Assembly (NCBI GenBank): GCA_013322215.1
Contig: JAAMEZ010000047.1
Location: 1-64,000 of the forward strand
Length of the DNA stretch: 64,000 nucleotides
Origin: Martinezella rhizogenes
GTDB taxonomy: Bacteria; Pseudomonadota; Alphaproteobacteria; Rhizobiales; Rhizobiaceae
Direction: 5' to 3'
The translations under genes were made by a program, and so were the position numbers. Positions 1 through 8,708 of this stretch are shown in pieces. Each line of letters begins with the position of its first letter. Position 1 is the stretch's first letter. The notes under the pieces were generated by a model. The model saw nothing but the letters and a program-made list of their open reading frames with translations. It had not been told where the DNA came from and ran no database searches.

Positions 1-264
1 ATCGTCATTCAGCGAGGCCACGAGCTTTGCCAATTCTTCCTGCGTCGTCTCGGCCGGCAGCGTGTGCTGGATGGAGTTGAAGCCGCATTCCCTGGCCATG
101 CGGCCCTTGGCGCCGACATAGGTGTGGCTGGCCGGATCATCGCCGACGATGACGACCGCAAGTCCGGTCTTCACGCCGGCCCCGTCTTCAAGCCCAACCG
201 CTGCAGCCTTCACAGCCTCGATCACCGATGCCGCCGCTTTCTTCCCGTCGATCACTGTCGTCAC
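1..264 (-). CDS. folD: FolD, methylenetetrahydrofolate dehydrogenase/cyclohydrolase (N-terminal part)
   Basis: Bifunctional cytosolic enzyme that interconverts 5,10-methylene-, 5,10-methenyl- and 10-formyl-tetrahydrofolate in one-carbon metabolism. Only the first 88 codons lie in the window; the gene runs off the left edge. The translation contains the family signature LAVVIVGDDPASHTYVGAK, where Tyr and Lys belong to the folate-binding/catalytic site, followed by a helix with MARECGF. The GTG at 264 is chosen because GGGAGA lies just upstream; a second in-frame GTG at 255 is possible. It is transcribed in the same direction as the polysaccharide genes upstream but is separated from them by 117 bp and probably has its own promoter. 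Housekeeping gene. Confidence 0.93.
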   Translation of the reverse strand, partial: MTTVIDGKKAAASVIEAVKAAAVGLEDGAGVKTGLAVVIVGDDPASHTYVGAKGRMARECGFNSIQHTLPAETTQEELAKLVASLNDD

Positions 265-381
265 GCTCGTCTCCCGATCATGAATTCGGTGGCAATCTAC
301 AGGCCCTCCGCCCGACGGAATTGCCTGCAAACGCCCTATGGTGTCTGAAAGCGGTAATTGCAAGGGAAAACGATGAGGCGC

Positions 382-2301
382 TCAGTCGCGATCCTGATGC
401 CGGCGCACCGCGTAGGTTTCGACCTTGGCGCGCAGGGATGCAAGCTCCTGCTGGATGCGGACCCATTCGTCCGCGATGTCGAGCTGATCTGTACCATCAG
501 AAACAAGAACAGCCGATGGTTCAGGTCCGATGTCGGGCAACGGCGGCAGCTCATTATCACCGTCATGATGCAAAGCGCGGGCTGCCGGCATGATGCTTTC
601 GTCGGTCGCATGCTCTTCCGTCGGCTCCGCATCAGCCAGCCACTTGCGCAGGAATACAGCGCAAAATGCCAGGCAGAGACCTGCGAGGAAGCCGGTGGCC
701 TGATTGCTTGCGAGATGATCATCCAGCGGCGCAGCGGACGCGACGGCCTGAGACAGCACGGTCAGCGGCGGCCTGACTTCAGACACCGTCATGGCGGCAT
801 TCTGCTGGTCGGCCTCGTAGCGGCTCTGTGCCGTCGCGACGGTATCCTGCAACTGTGCAAGATGGCCGAGGTCGACATCGCCCACCGCCTGGCTGGCCGC
901 CGTCATTTGCGCCGAAAGAGACGCCTGTTTCTCAAGAGCCGCTTTCACGTCCGCTTCGCTGCTGACAGCCAGCCGCTGTAGCTGGCTGCGCATATTCGCC
1001 GCGAGATCGTCGACCGTTGCCTGCTGCGCAAGCAGTCGAGGATGGCGCGGGCCGAGCTGCACGGAAAGCTGAGTCAGCTGCGACTTGGCAGCGTTGTAGC
1101 GGCTGCGCAGATCATCAAGCCCTGGCGATGAAAGATCGCCTGACAATGCACCGGTCAATACCGATGCCGGCGTCGCCGATTTGACGGCTGCAAGACGGGC
1201 CTTGGCGGTGCGTACGGCCAGATCGGCTGCCTTTATCTGCACATCCAGCTGCTGACGCTGCTGCTGGAGCGCCTCCGCCGCCGCAATCTTGTCTTCGCCG
1301 TAGCGCGCCTTGAATTCGGCAAGGGTGGCGGAGGCGTGATCGAGTTCCTTGCGGCTTCGATCAGACGCCGTTTCGGTCCCACGCGACGTACCGGCCGCCT
1401 TTGCAACAGCGGGATCATATAGAGTGGCGATAACAAGCCGGTTGGCAATATCGGCCGACCTGGCGGGATCGCCCGACGTAACGATCAGGCGCAGCAGGCC
1501 CGTCTGACCATCGATATCGACGGCAATATCTTTGCGCAGCGTTGCTTGAGCACGTGACGGCGCATCGGATGCATTACCGCTGCCGGAGAGCAGCTCGACG
1601 GCAACCCCGAGGGCACCTGCGCGACTGCCGGTAAACTCCGGATCGCGATCAAGCTTCATCCTGGCAACAATGTCGGACAATACGGACGGGACAACGACGC
1701 GCTTCGCCGCGACATCCAACAGGGCCTGGCGCCCCCTACCTTCGCCGTCCGCATGCAGAACGGCCTGCGACACATAGAGCGGCGGCGGGGCAAGCAAGGT
1801 GGGAATGGCCGCTCCCGTCAGCGCAGTTGCAGCGATGAAACAGAGAGCGCCGAAGCTGAGGGACCAGCGTCCGGCCCGAGATACGTGTTCAACGACAATT
1901 GAAGCAGGGGCGGCCTGTCGCGGAAGCTCCGGCATGCCTTCCAGCAGATCGGGCACGAATTCCAGCAAATCGGGCATGGGCTCCGATGATGGCTCCGGCA
2001 TCTCGCGGCGTTCTGAGCGGTAGGCATGTGGGACATCTTCCGCCTGCTCGGCCGCCGCCCCGATCTCCAGCGATCTTTTTCGACCAGACACCGGATAGGG
2101 ATCGCCATTCAACCGTCTGCGCAGGATGGCGCGCAGTTCCGCATCGCGCGGATCGTCGGAGTTGGCTGCACGCAGATCGGAGGCGCCACGCAGGTCGTCG
2201 TCTTCGCCGTAAGGGGAGATATGCCGGCCAGATCGCCGCGAAACCTCTTGGGTTTCCGCATCGTCGGGGTGGAATCCGGTCCTGGCTTTGCTTTCAAACA
2301 T
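382..2301 (-). CDS. Wzz/GumC-type polysaccharide co-polymerase without tyrosine-kinase domain
   Basis: Predicted inner-membrane chain-length/export protein for a surface polysaccharide. The 639-aa product has a long charged cytoplasmic N-terminus (about residues 1-140), a first membrane segment (about 147-170, GALCFIAATALTGAAIPTLL), a large periplasmic part with a coiled coil (about 310-480, rich in Ala/Gln/Lys/Glu) and a second membrane segment (about 540-560, TGFLAGLCLAFCAVFL), then a cytoplasmic tail. The GNVR-like stretch LGPRHPRL in the coiled-coil region is typical of GumC/ExoP proteins. No Walker A or tyrosine-rich BY-kinase domain follows, so it is a kinase-less version. It lies downstream of a GT26 glycosyltransferase on the same strand, which supports a polysaccharide role. 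The polymer is unknown. Confidence 0.75.
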   Translation of the reverse strand: MFESKARTGFHPDDAETQEVSRRSGRHISPYGEDDDLRGASDLRAANSDDPRDAELRAILRRRLNGDPYPVSGRKRSLEIGAAAEQAEDVPHAYRSERREMPEPSSEPMPDLLEFVPDLLEGMPELPRQAAPASIVVEHVSRAGRWSLSFGALCFIAATALTGAAIPTLLAPPPLYVSQAVLHADGEGRGRQALLDVAAKRVVVPSVLSDIVARMKLDRDPEFTGSRAGALGVAVELLSGSGNASDAPSRAQATLRKDIAVDIDGQTGLLRLIVTSGDPARSADIANRLVIATLYDPAVAKAAGTSRGTETASDRSRKELDHASATLAEFKARYGEDKIAAAEALQQQRQQLDVQIKAADLAVRTAKARLAAVKSATPASVLTGALSGDLSSPGLDDLRSRYNAAKSQLTQLSVQLGPRHPRLLAQQATVDDLAANMRSQLQRLAVSSEADVKAALEKQASLSAQMTAASQAVGDVDLGHLAQLQDTVATAQSRYEADQQNAAMTVSEVRPPLTVLSQAVASAAPLDDHLASNQATGFLAGLCLAFCAVFLRKWLADAEPTEEHATDESIMPAARALHHDGDNELPPLPDIGPEPSAVLVSDGTDQLDIADEWVRIQQELASLRAKVETYAVRRHQDRD

Positions 2302-2400
2302 GGCGGGTTATCTCGCGCACATGGTCCGAGACCAATGCAAATGGTTAACCCACTCTAAAATTTCATGCCAAAGAAAGAGTTAACGCCAAGCCCGCAAATA

Positions 2401-2506
2401 CTAAAGCATTTCCGCTTTTCTTCGAATCGCGAAAACGCTTTAGGCTCTTGTTTCTTTGCGCATTCCGGACGGAAAAACGCTACGCACTTTTACTGGAAAC
2501 GCTCTA
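2401..2506. repeat. Intergenic imperfect palindromic repeat of rhizobial type
   Basis: The segment contains two imperfect dyads. The first is CTAAAGCATTTCCGC pairing with GCGAAAACGCTTTAG across about a dozen bases (2401-2443). The second half (about 2461-2506) carries CGGACGGAAAAACGCTACGC and ends in GGAAACGCTCTA. Sequences of this form are, from memory, dispersed through Rhizobium/Agrobacterium intergenic regions. Its right end overlaps the last codons and stop of the glycosyltransferase gene, so the element may have supplied that stop codon. It sits between the glycosyltransferase and the co-polymerase gene. Confidence 0.5.
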
Positions 2507-3403
2507 ACTTGCTAATTTGTCCGGCGGAGCGATGCGCCGCTGCGGCAACGGATGGGGCTCGGCGCGAAGGACACGCTCCTTGCGGCCGAACTGATGCCTG
2601 ACAACCTGATAGAAGAATAACGGTATACCCAGCATGTAACGCCGCCAGAGCCTATTCGGCTCCAGTACCAGACGGAACAACCACTCGCTGCGCATCGCAC
2701 GCACAAGCCTTGGTGCCCGCGGCACCGTCTCGGAAACGAAATCGAACAAGGCGCCGACGGTCAGGACGAGGCGCGCATGCTGCGGGCCGACATGTTCCGC
2801 GACCCATTTTTCCTGCAGCGGCGTGCCCATGCCGACGATCAGGATATCGATCTTCTGGCGGCCGATTTCCGCGGTCACTGCATTGCTCCGCGCCGGATCG
2901 AAAAAGCCGTCCGATACGACGACAAACTGGTGCCACGGGGCATGCTGGCGAAATCTCTCCGCTGCCTTTTCGACGACGGAGCGCTTGCCGCCCAGGAGAC
3001 CGATCCGTCTCGGCCGCTCCATGAATGTCAGCAGCGCGGGCACGAAATCCGTACCGTTCAAATTGGCAGGGAAAGGTTCGCCATGAGCAACGCGTGAAGC
3101 GATGTCGAGGCCAACGCCATCAGGAAGGACCAGATTGCGTTCAAGGACATTGCGGTAGCTGTCATCGCGCAGCATGACAAGCATGTTGTGAGCATTGACG
3201 AAGGAGATCGAGGTCTGTCCGACCGGCAGGGAAGCAAGCTCGTTGACGAAAGTCAGCGCGTCATCCCAGCCGAGATCGCACACCGGCAGATCGAAGATCA
3301 TGCGGCGTGACGCGACGACGGCAAAATCGGCTACCTGGTTCAATCCAACACCCTCCTGCCCGACATCGCCAATGCGCATGATGCCGGTACGCATAAAGCT
3401 CAT
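2504..3403 (-). CDS. WecG/TagA/CpsF-family glycosyltransferase (GT26)
   Basis: Predicted cytosolic or membrane-peripheral sugar transferase acting on a polyprenyl-linked precursor of a surface polysaccharide. Family marks in order are SFVNAHNMLVML, LPDGVGLDIASR, NGTDFVPALL, the nucleotide-sugar region RRIGLLGGKRSVVEKA, VGMGTPLQEKWV, and the C-terminal SEWLFRLVLEPNRLWRRYM. All are typical of GT26 enzymes such as WecG, TagA and GumM. The product is 299 aa from the ATG at 3403, close to the family's 240-300 aa. In-frame GTG 3412 and ATG 3394 or 3379 are alternatives. Together with the downstream Wzz-like protein it forms a minimal polysaccharide module at the edge of the flagellar cluster. Substrate and acceptor cannot be read from sequence. 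Confidence 0.85.
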   Translation of the reverse strand: MSFMRTGIMRIGDVGQEGVGLNQVADFAVVASRRMIFDLPVCDLGWDDALTFVNELASLPVGQTSISFVNAHNMLVMLRDDSYRNVLERNLVLPDGVGLDIASRVAHGEPFPANLNGTDFVPALLTFMERPRRIGLLGGKRSVVEKAAERFRQHAPWHQFVVVSDGFFDPARSNAVTAEIGRQKIDILIVGMGTPLQEKWVAEHVGPQHARLVLTVGALFDFVSETVPRAPRLVRAMRSEWLFRLVLEPNRLWRRYMLGIPLFFYQVVRHQFGRKERVLRAEPHPLPQRRIAPPDKLAS

Positions 3404-3465
3404 GCCCCTCACCGTTCATCGGTGCGGCGACTGGGAGGCATGGCTTGGAGGTGTTTATAGCAAGA

Positions 3466-3503
3466 CAAATCCAACTTTCCGTTAGGAAGGAAGGTTGGAT
3501 TTG
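3466..3503 (-). terminator. Hairpin closing the flgK...flagellar operon
   Basis: A perfect 10-bp inverted repeat CAAATCCAAC / GTTGGATTTG encloses a short inner TTCC/GGAA stem. It lies about 95 bp past the stop of the last flagellar gene and before the glycosyltransferase start. The minus-strand 3' side continues into TTTGTCTTGC. It is most likely the rho-independent end of the long late-flagellar operon. Confidence 0.6.
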
Positions 3504-3597
3504 CTGAAAGCCATCAGGGATCTGTTAAGCATATCGGCAAAACGTAAGACATCGCTTACATTATTACACCAACCGGCATCTTGCAACCGGAGCGATA

Positions 3598-4125
3598 TTA
3601 CTCGACCGGCACTTTGTCCTTGGCCGCATCCTGCACGATCTTGACAGGCTTGACCGTTCTCTTGCCGACGCTTTCCCCACCATGGGTTTCTTCCTTGGAA
3701 AGGTAGTCGAGCTGTTCGATCAGCACGTCGGCGACATAGTCCCCACCGAGTCGCTCATTCATCCGCTTCTTCAGATCGCTACGGAAGGCGGCAACATCGA
3801 AATTCTGCGTATGGGCGATATCGATCATCTTGTTGCCGACCAACAGCGAAAAAAGTTCGTCTGTCGTCAGCTCCGGCAGAGGTACCTGAAATGTATTCGC
3901 CTTGCCCTTTTCCATCATGAAGGAAATGCGCGTCAGGAAATAGCCGGTCACCTGGCCGTTGGCGATGACGGGAACGTTGATCGACTCGCCCTTGACGAGC
4001 TCCTGCTGCGCCTTCTTGGCATCGTCAGGACTGATCGCGGGCGCCGTCGCCACTTGCACCGAAAAATAGACCGAGGCCAATGTTACGGCGCAGACCCACA
4101 GGCCGGTGATAACGAGCTTGATCAT
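3598..4125 (-). CDS. Membrane-anchored flagellar-operon protein, FliL-like layout
   Basis: 175-aa protein of unknown function, last gene of the late flagellar operon. It has one N-terminal membrane anchor (about residues 5-25, VITGLWVCAVTLASVYFSV) and a periplasmic domain. The C-terminal half reads like the end of FliL/stomatin-like domains: FDVAAFRSDLKKRMNERLGG, then DYVADVLIEQLDYLSKEE, similar in pattern to the FliL segment in which a helix of charged residues precedes V--V-----F. The similarity is by pattern only. The start overlaps the preceding flgN-like stop by 4 bp (ATGA), so translation is coupled. A true fliL lies elsewhere in the window at 30764-31258, so this would be a second, divergent member or an unrelated accessory protein. 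Confidence 0.75.
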   Translation of the reverse strand: MIKLVITGLWVCAVTLASVYFSVQVATAPAISPDDAKKAQQELVKGESINVPVIANGQVTGYFLTRISFMMEKGKANTFQVPLPELTTDELFSLLVGNKMIDIAHTQNFDVAAFRSDLKKRMNERLGGDYVADVLIEQLDYLSKEETHGGESVGKRTVKPVKIVQDAAKDKVPVE

Positions 4126-4508
4126 CCGGCCTCACGGACGCGGAATTGCTCCTGCGAATAGGTGCCGTCCGCATCGGCATTCTGCACGGCATTCTTCAGA
4201 ATTTCGGCGACGGCGCGCACGGCCTCGAGATGCGCCTCGACGCGGCGGGCATTCAGAACCAGCTTTTTCTTCAGATCATGCAGCTGCTCGATATGGGTAG
4301 CGGCGAGATCGGCCGGATCAGTATCGCGAAACAGCATCGACAATTCGTAAAGGCAGCGGCTCTTGTGCGCGTTTGATACCTTGAGGTCGAATTCCGGGTC
4401 GGTACCGATCCGGTTGTTCTCATTGTCGATAATCATCTCCAGGCGGCCAAGGACAGACTTGATCCGATAGTCCTGCGACATCATTTCCATGTTTGTTACC
4501 TCGCTCAT
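4122..4508 (-). CDS. flgN: FlgN-like flagellar export chaperone
   Basis: 128-aa, mostly helical, soluble protein. Its pattern matches FlgN: an amphipathic N-terminal helix beginning at LGRLEMIIDNENNRI, a central K-rich helix, and a C-terminal N-rich helix followed by a flexible GTYSQE tail. FlgN escorts the hook-filament junction proteins FlgK and FlgL to the export gate, and both genes are in the same operon. It overlaps flgJ upstream and the 175-aa gene downstream by 4 bp each. Assignment rests on helix pattern, size and context; sequence identity to enteric FlgN is low. Confidence 0.6.
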   Translation of the reverse strand: MSEVTNMEMMSQDYRIKSVLGRLEMIIDNENNRIGTDPEFDLKVSNAHKSRCLYELSMLFRDTDPADLAATHIEQLHDLKKKLVLNARRVEAHLEAVRAVAEILKNAVQNADADGTYSQEQFRVREAG

Positions 4509-5101
4509 GCTTTCTGGGACGTCAACGAATTCTGGTTGGTGATGCCGGTGTTGCCGTCGTTGTCGGCATCGGCAGCGGCCAGCGTCTTGCGCTGAAAATC
4601 GGTGATCGCGCTGAGCGCCATCTTCTTGTCGTTCTCATCGGTCGCGGTGTGGATGGCGCCGGTATTGCGCATCTTGTCGACCTGTTCCTTGTACATTTTT
4701 TCAGCGATGCCCACGCCGCCGTTCTTGGAAATCGTGTCGCCCAGCTGCTCGGCCATCATACCCTTCCAGATCTCGCCGGCAGAGCCCTTGCCGTAGAGCG
4801 TCTCGCTGCTCGGCAACATGTTCTTCACGAAGTTCTGCAGCACCATGGACTCGAACTTGCGATAGGCCTGCGGGACCTTGGTCCCGGCCACATGCGTATT
4901 GGCATTGGCGAGGCCCGCCTGGGTGGCGGCGCTGTTCATCGCATCCACAGTCGCGCCGAAGCCATTGCCATTTTCGGCCAGGCTGGTGGCGGCGAAAGCG
5001 GCTCGATTGGCGGCAAGCTTGGCCTGCGCGACCTCGACATCGGCGGGATTGGCCGCCTTGACGACATCGAGGACCAAATCACTCGGAGGCGAAATAGCCA
5101 C
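4505..5101 (-). CDS. flgJ: FlgJ-type rod-binding protein without muramidase domain
   Basis: 198-aa protein matching the N-terminal rod-capping half of enteric FlgJ. The signature region is AYRKFESMVLQNFVKNMLPS followed by YGKGSAGEIWKGMMAEQLG and GGVGIAEKMY. This is the family's rod-binding motif (F---FL--ML, then W---D--A-). The C-terminal glucosaminidase domain of enteric FlgJ is absent, and the separate lytic transglycosylase at 14379-15011 probably supplies that activity. The GTG at 5101 was chosen because AGAAGGAG lies about 8 bases upstream; an upstream ATG at 5155 adds an arginine-rich stretch not typical of the family. It acts in the periplasm on the growing rod. Confidence 0.85.
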   Translation of the reverse strand: MAISPPSDLVLDVVKAANPADVEVAQAKLAANRAAFAATSLAENGNGFGATVDAMNSAATQAGLANANTHVAGTKVPQAYRKFESMVLQNFVKNMLPSSETLYGKGSAGEIWKGMMAEQLGDTISKNGGVGIAEKMYKEQVDKMRNTGAIHTATDENDKKMALSAITDFQRKTLAAADADNDGNTGITNQNSLTSQKA

Positions 5102-5235
5102 GTCACGTCTCCTTCTGCTCTCGCATACCCTGAAAATGCGCGGCTCAGCGCTCATCCCGGGGCATGTCGAATCAAACTGTCAGAGCAGATCGGCAACCCA
5201 ACGCTGCGAATCCTGCTCCATGATCGCGATGATTA

Positions 5236-5652
5236 TTATTTTTGAACCTTGCTGGAGGCTGGCGTTGCGCCGGCGAAGTGCTGATCGATGATATCGTAGA
5301 CGGCATTGTCGTCCGATTCTCGCAATTCGAGCTCGCGGGCATCCTTCATGTGCTCTTCCAGCCTGTCGGCCTTGGTGCGCTCCTGCTGGACCTTCATCTG
5401 AATGAGCGTCTGGATGCTTTCCAGCTGCTGGTCGCGGATCATCAGGCGGCCGTAGCGTTCGGCGTAGTGGATCGAGAATGCCATGTGCACGGGGTCGACC
5501 GAGCCGATGGCAACCATGACGCGCTCCATCGCCTCCGTCACTTCCGAGCGCTGCCGGGTCGTATCGGCAAGCTCGATTTCCGCCATCCGTTCCAGATGGC
5601 GCTGTACCGCGATCAGGCGCTTCAGTTTTTCGGACCGGGTTTTCTCCGCCAT
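5236..5652 (-). CDS. FliJ-like small coiled-coil protein
   Basis: 138-aa, highly charged, nearly all-helical protein: repeated R/K/E-rich heptads, e.g. LKRLIAVQRHLERMAEIEL, and LIQMKVQQERTKADRLEEHM. Size, coiled-coil nature and position among export genes fit FliJ, the stalk-like protein that links the FliI ATPase to FlhA. Sequence identity to enteric FliJ is too low to prove it. It lies between fliR and flgJ on the same strand, with 134 bp before flgJ and 71 bp after fliR. Confidence 0.6.
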   Translation of the reverse strand: MAEKTRSEKLKRLIAVQRHLERMAEIELADTTRQRSEVTEAMERVMVAIGSVDPVHMAFSIHYAERYGRLMIRDQQLESIQTLIQMKVQQERTKADRLEEHMKDARELELRESDDNAVYDIIDQHFAGATPASSKVQK

Positions 5653-5723
5653 CGTCTACCTACCCGCCGGCTGTTTTCGCCAGCTCTGCCCGAATCGGGC
5701 TTCGTCATCTGTCCACCTGCGGG

Positions 5724-6476
5724 CTAATGCCCGTTAAAGACGGTGAGGAACGCACTGGAAAACTGACTGACCAGGGCCGCGATGCTGAGATAGAGCATGA
5801 ACAGCCCTCCCATCAGCAGATACGGCGTGGAAATGAAATAGATCGGGATCTGCGGCGCCAGCTTGTTGATGAAGCCGATCGAAATCTGGAACATCAAGCC
5901 GTAGAGCACGAAGGGACTTGCCAGCCGCAGCATGATGAAGAAGGTCGTCTCCAGCGTATCCGTAATCGAGATCAGCGCGGCGCGCGGTTCGATATGCCCG
6001 CCGAAGGGAATGAGCGAATAGGAATCGACCAGCGCCTGCAGGACATAATGGTGAAAGTCCATTATGAAGAGAATCATCAGCCCGCAAAAGCTGATGAGGC
6101 TGGTGAGCGACGTTTCGTTCGATTCCTCGATGATATCGGCGCCGCCGGGCGCATTGAAGCCGATCATCATCGATATGACCGTGCCGGTGAATTGCAGGCC
6201 CAGCGTATAGATCCTGGCCATCATCCCATACATCAATCCGATGACGGTTTCAGTGAAGATAAGGCCGATATAGGTCGCATCGCCCTTCGACACCTGCGGG
6301 TAGATCGTGTTCCAGAGCAACGGCAGGATCGCCATCGTCAGGGCGGCGGAAAGCAGCAGCCTGAATTGCGTGGGAACACGGCCGGAGGAAAATCCCGGGA
6401 GGACCATCATGCAGCCGCCGATGCGGCAGAAGGCGACGAACAGCGCCAGAATGGTCCCCTGGGGGTCGGTTATCAT
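5724..6476 (-). CDS. fliR: FliR, flagellar export gate membrane protein
   Basis: Integral membrane part of the flagellar type III export gate. 250 aa with about six hydrophobic segments. Typical motifs are FSSGRVPTQFRLLLSAALTM near the start, TETVIGLMYGMMARI, IGFNAPGGADI and the C-terminal FINKLAPQIPIYFISTPYLL. Family length is about 250-260 aa. Its ATG overlaps the flhA stop by 4 bp, consistent with coordinated synthesis of gate components. Confidence 0.95.
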   Translation of the reverse strand: MITDPQGTILALFVAFCRIGGCMMVLPGFSSGRVPTQFRLLLSAALTMAILPLLWNTIYPQVSKGDATYIGLIFTETVIGLMYGMMARIYTLGLQFTGTVISMMIGFNAPGGADIIEESNETSLTSLISFCGLMILFIMDFHHYVLQALVDSYSLIPFGGHIEPRAALISITDTLETTFFIMLRLASPFVLYGLMFQISIGFINKLAPQIPIYFISTPYLLMGGLFMLYLSIAALVSQFSSAFLTVFNGH

Positions 6477-8560
6477 GAAATCGAACCTAGAATCTTGATC
6501 TCGATCCCCTTGGCCAATTCCACATGCGACAGGACCGGAAGGGTCGCGAACAGGCGTTCGATGATCATGCGCACATAGGAGCGTGTTTCCGGCGACGTGA
6601 CAAGAACGAAGGGCATGCCCCGGTCCATGTATTCACGGATAACTTTGCCCGCCTGCTCGCTGAACTCTTCCAGGCTGCGCGGATCGATATCGAATTCGAC
6701 GATTTCGCCCTTCTGGTCACGCTTCAGTGCCTGATGGAAGATGAGGTCCCATTTGCTGCCGAGTCTGAGGACACGCAGCACGCCGTTGTCGGCCAGATCG
6801 CCACAGAGTTGCTGCGCCATGCGCACGCGCACGTGCTCGACGATCTGCTCGGTCTTGCGGACATGCGGTGCGAGTTCGGCAACCGCTTCGAGAATGAGAT
6901 GCAGGTTGCGGATGGAAACGCGCTCGGCAAGCAGCAGCTTCAGCACCGCCTGCAAGCCGGAATATGACATGTGCGACGAGCAGATTTCGTCGGCCAGCTT
7001 CTTGTATTCCGGATCGAGGCGCTCAATCAGGATCTTCACGTCCTTGTAGGACAGCAGTGCCGGCAGGTTGTTGCGGATGACTTCACTCATGTGGGTGAGC
7101 ACGACCGAGACGTTGTCGATCGGCTGGAACCCTTCACGCTTCAGATCCTCGGTGAAGGCTTCGAGTACGGAAACGGCCGGCATACCGAAAGCGGGTTCGC
7201 GAATCTCGTCCCCCGGTACGGTCGGCTTGCGGCCGGAACCGGTGACGACAAGCACTTCGCCGACGCGCAGCATGTTGGAAGCGATCGTCGTGCCATGGAT
7301 GCGGATCTGATATGACTTGTCGGCAATCGCCATGTCGTCGATTACCTTGATTTCCGGCACGACGAAGCCGTATTGCGTCGCAAATTTCTTGCGCATCTTG
7401 CCGACGCGGAAGGCCAGCTCCTGGTGCGCGCCGAGCAAGCGGGTGGAGACGATCTTGCCGAGGGCCAGTTCGATCTCGGCGGTCTTCAGAACCGACTTGA
7501 CCGAATCCTTTTCCATTTCCTTCGTCTGCATCACCTTCTGCTCTTCGGCATCGCGGCGAAGCTTGTTCTCGGCTTCGATCTGGCGCGGAATGAACCAGGC
7601 GCCGGCGGCCATGAGGCTGCCAAGGACGAGGAAGGGAAAGAGCGGCATGCCCGGCATGATGGCCAGGATACCCATGAGGACCGCCGAGACGGCGAGCGCG
7701 CGGGGATAGCCGCTCAACTGATTGACGACGGCCTGGTCGGTGGAGCCGGACGTGCCGCCGCGCGAAACGAGAAGGCCAGCAGCGAGAGAGACGATGAGCG
7801 CCGGCATCTGCGACACCAGACCGTCGCCGACGGAGAGCTTCACAAAGACGTCCGCGGCCTGGCCGATCGGCATGCCGTGACGGAAATAGCCGATGATGAT
7901 GCCGCCGAAGACATTGATACAGGTGATCAAAAGGCCGGCAACCGCGTCACCGCGCACGAACTTCGAGGCACCGTCCATCGCGCCGAAGAAGGAGCTTTCC
8001 TCTTCCAGCTCGCGGCGGCGGCGCTGCGCTTCCTTCTCGTCGATCAGGCCGGCTGAAAGGTCGGCGTCGATCGCCATCTGCTTGCCGGGGATGGCGTCCA
8101 GGGTGAAGCGGGCGCCGACTTCGGCGATACGCGTCGCACCCTTGGTGATGACGATGAAGTTAATGGTAATGAGGATCAGGAAGACAATCAGACCGATGAC
8201 GAAGTCACCCGACATCACCAGGCTGGAGAAACCGGCGATGACGCCGCCGGCCGCATCGTGCCCTTCATAACCGTGCGAAAGGATGACGCGGGTCGTGGCG
8301 ATATTCAGCGCCAGACGCGTCATTGTGGCGATCAGCAAAATCGTCGGGAAGGACGAGAATTCCAGCGGCTTCTTGATCCAGAGCGCAACCATGAGGATCA
8401 GCACGGAGAAAGCGATCGAGAAAGCCAGCCCAAGGTCGATCAGAAATGGCGGGATCGGCAGGAACAGCACGCACAGGATGACCATGATACCGAGGGCGAA
8501 CCCGATATCGCGAATGCTGGGATTGGCTTTGGGAAGTGCTATTGCGGGTGGTTGTGCCAT
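6473..8560 (-). CDS. flhA: FlhA, flagellar export gate protein
   Basis: Largest subunit of the export gate, forming the cytoplasmic nonameric ring that receives chaperone-substrate complexes. 695 aa from the ATG at 8560, preceded by CGGAA; an upstream ATG at 8593 would add 11 residues. The N-terminal half holds about eight membrane segments and the FHIPEP-family region: ITKGATRIAEVGARFTLDAI, PGKQMAIDADLSAG and the linker EAQRRRRELEEESSFFGAMD. The C-terminal cytosolic domain ends SPETRSYVRMIIERLF. A 148-bp gap separates it from fliQ. Confidence 0.97.
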   Translation of the reverse strand: MAQPPAIALPKANPSIRDIGFALGIMVILCVLFLPIPPFLIDLGLAFSIAFSVLILMVALWIKKPLEFSSFPTILLIATMTRLALNIATTRVILSHGYEGHDAAGGVIAGFSSLVMSGDFVIGLIVFLILITINFIVITKGATRIAEVGARFTLDAIPGKQMAIDADLSAGLIDEKEAQRRRRELEEESSFFGAMDGASKFVRGDAVAGLLITCINVFGGIIIGYFRHGMPIGQAADVFVKLSVGDGLVSQMPALIVSLAAGLLVSRGGTSGSTDQAVVNQLSGYPRALAVSAVLMGILAIMPGMPLFPFLVLGSLMAAGAWFIPRQIEAENKLRRDAEEQKVMQTKEMEKDSVKSVLKTAEIELALGKIVSTRLLGAHQELAFRVGKMRKKFATQYGFVVPEIKVIDDMAIADKSYQIRIHGTTIASNMLRVGEVLVVTGSGRKPTVPGDEIREPAFGMPAVSVLEAFTEDLKREGFQPIDNVSVVLTHMSEVIRNNLPALLSYKDVKILIERLDPEYKKLADEICSSHMSYSGLQAVLKLLLAERVSIRNLHLILEAVAELAPHVRKTEQIVEHVRVRMAQQLCGDLADNGVLRVLRLGSKWDLIFHQALKRDQKGEIVEFDIDPRSLEEFSEQAGKVIREYMDRGMPFVLVTSPETRSYVRMIIERLFATLPVLSHVELAKGIEIKILGSIS

Positions 8561-8708
8561 CGACCGGTTCCGTCTCTTCATGAGAGGTGGCAAACGGCTG
8601 AGCCGCCTGCCCTATTGAAACCGACCTCTAAAGGTCGAAGCTTGCGCGAGCATGGCCGTTGCCATCGATGAGCGCGATCCGGAGGCCGAAATCGCCTTCA
8701 GATTTATC

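Noticed and set aside
358..981. 207-aa plus-strand frame opposite the Wzz-like gene
   Set aside because: Shadow of the minus-strand gene; arginine-rich, no family features.
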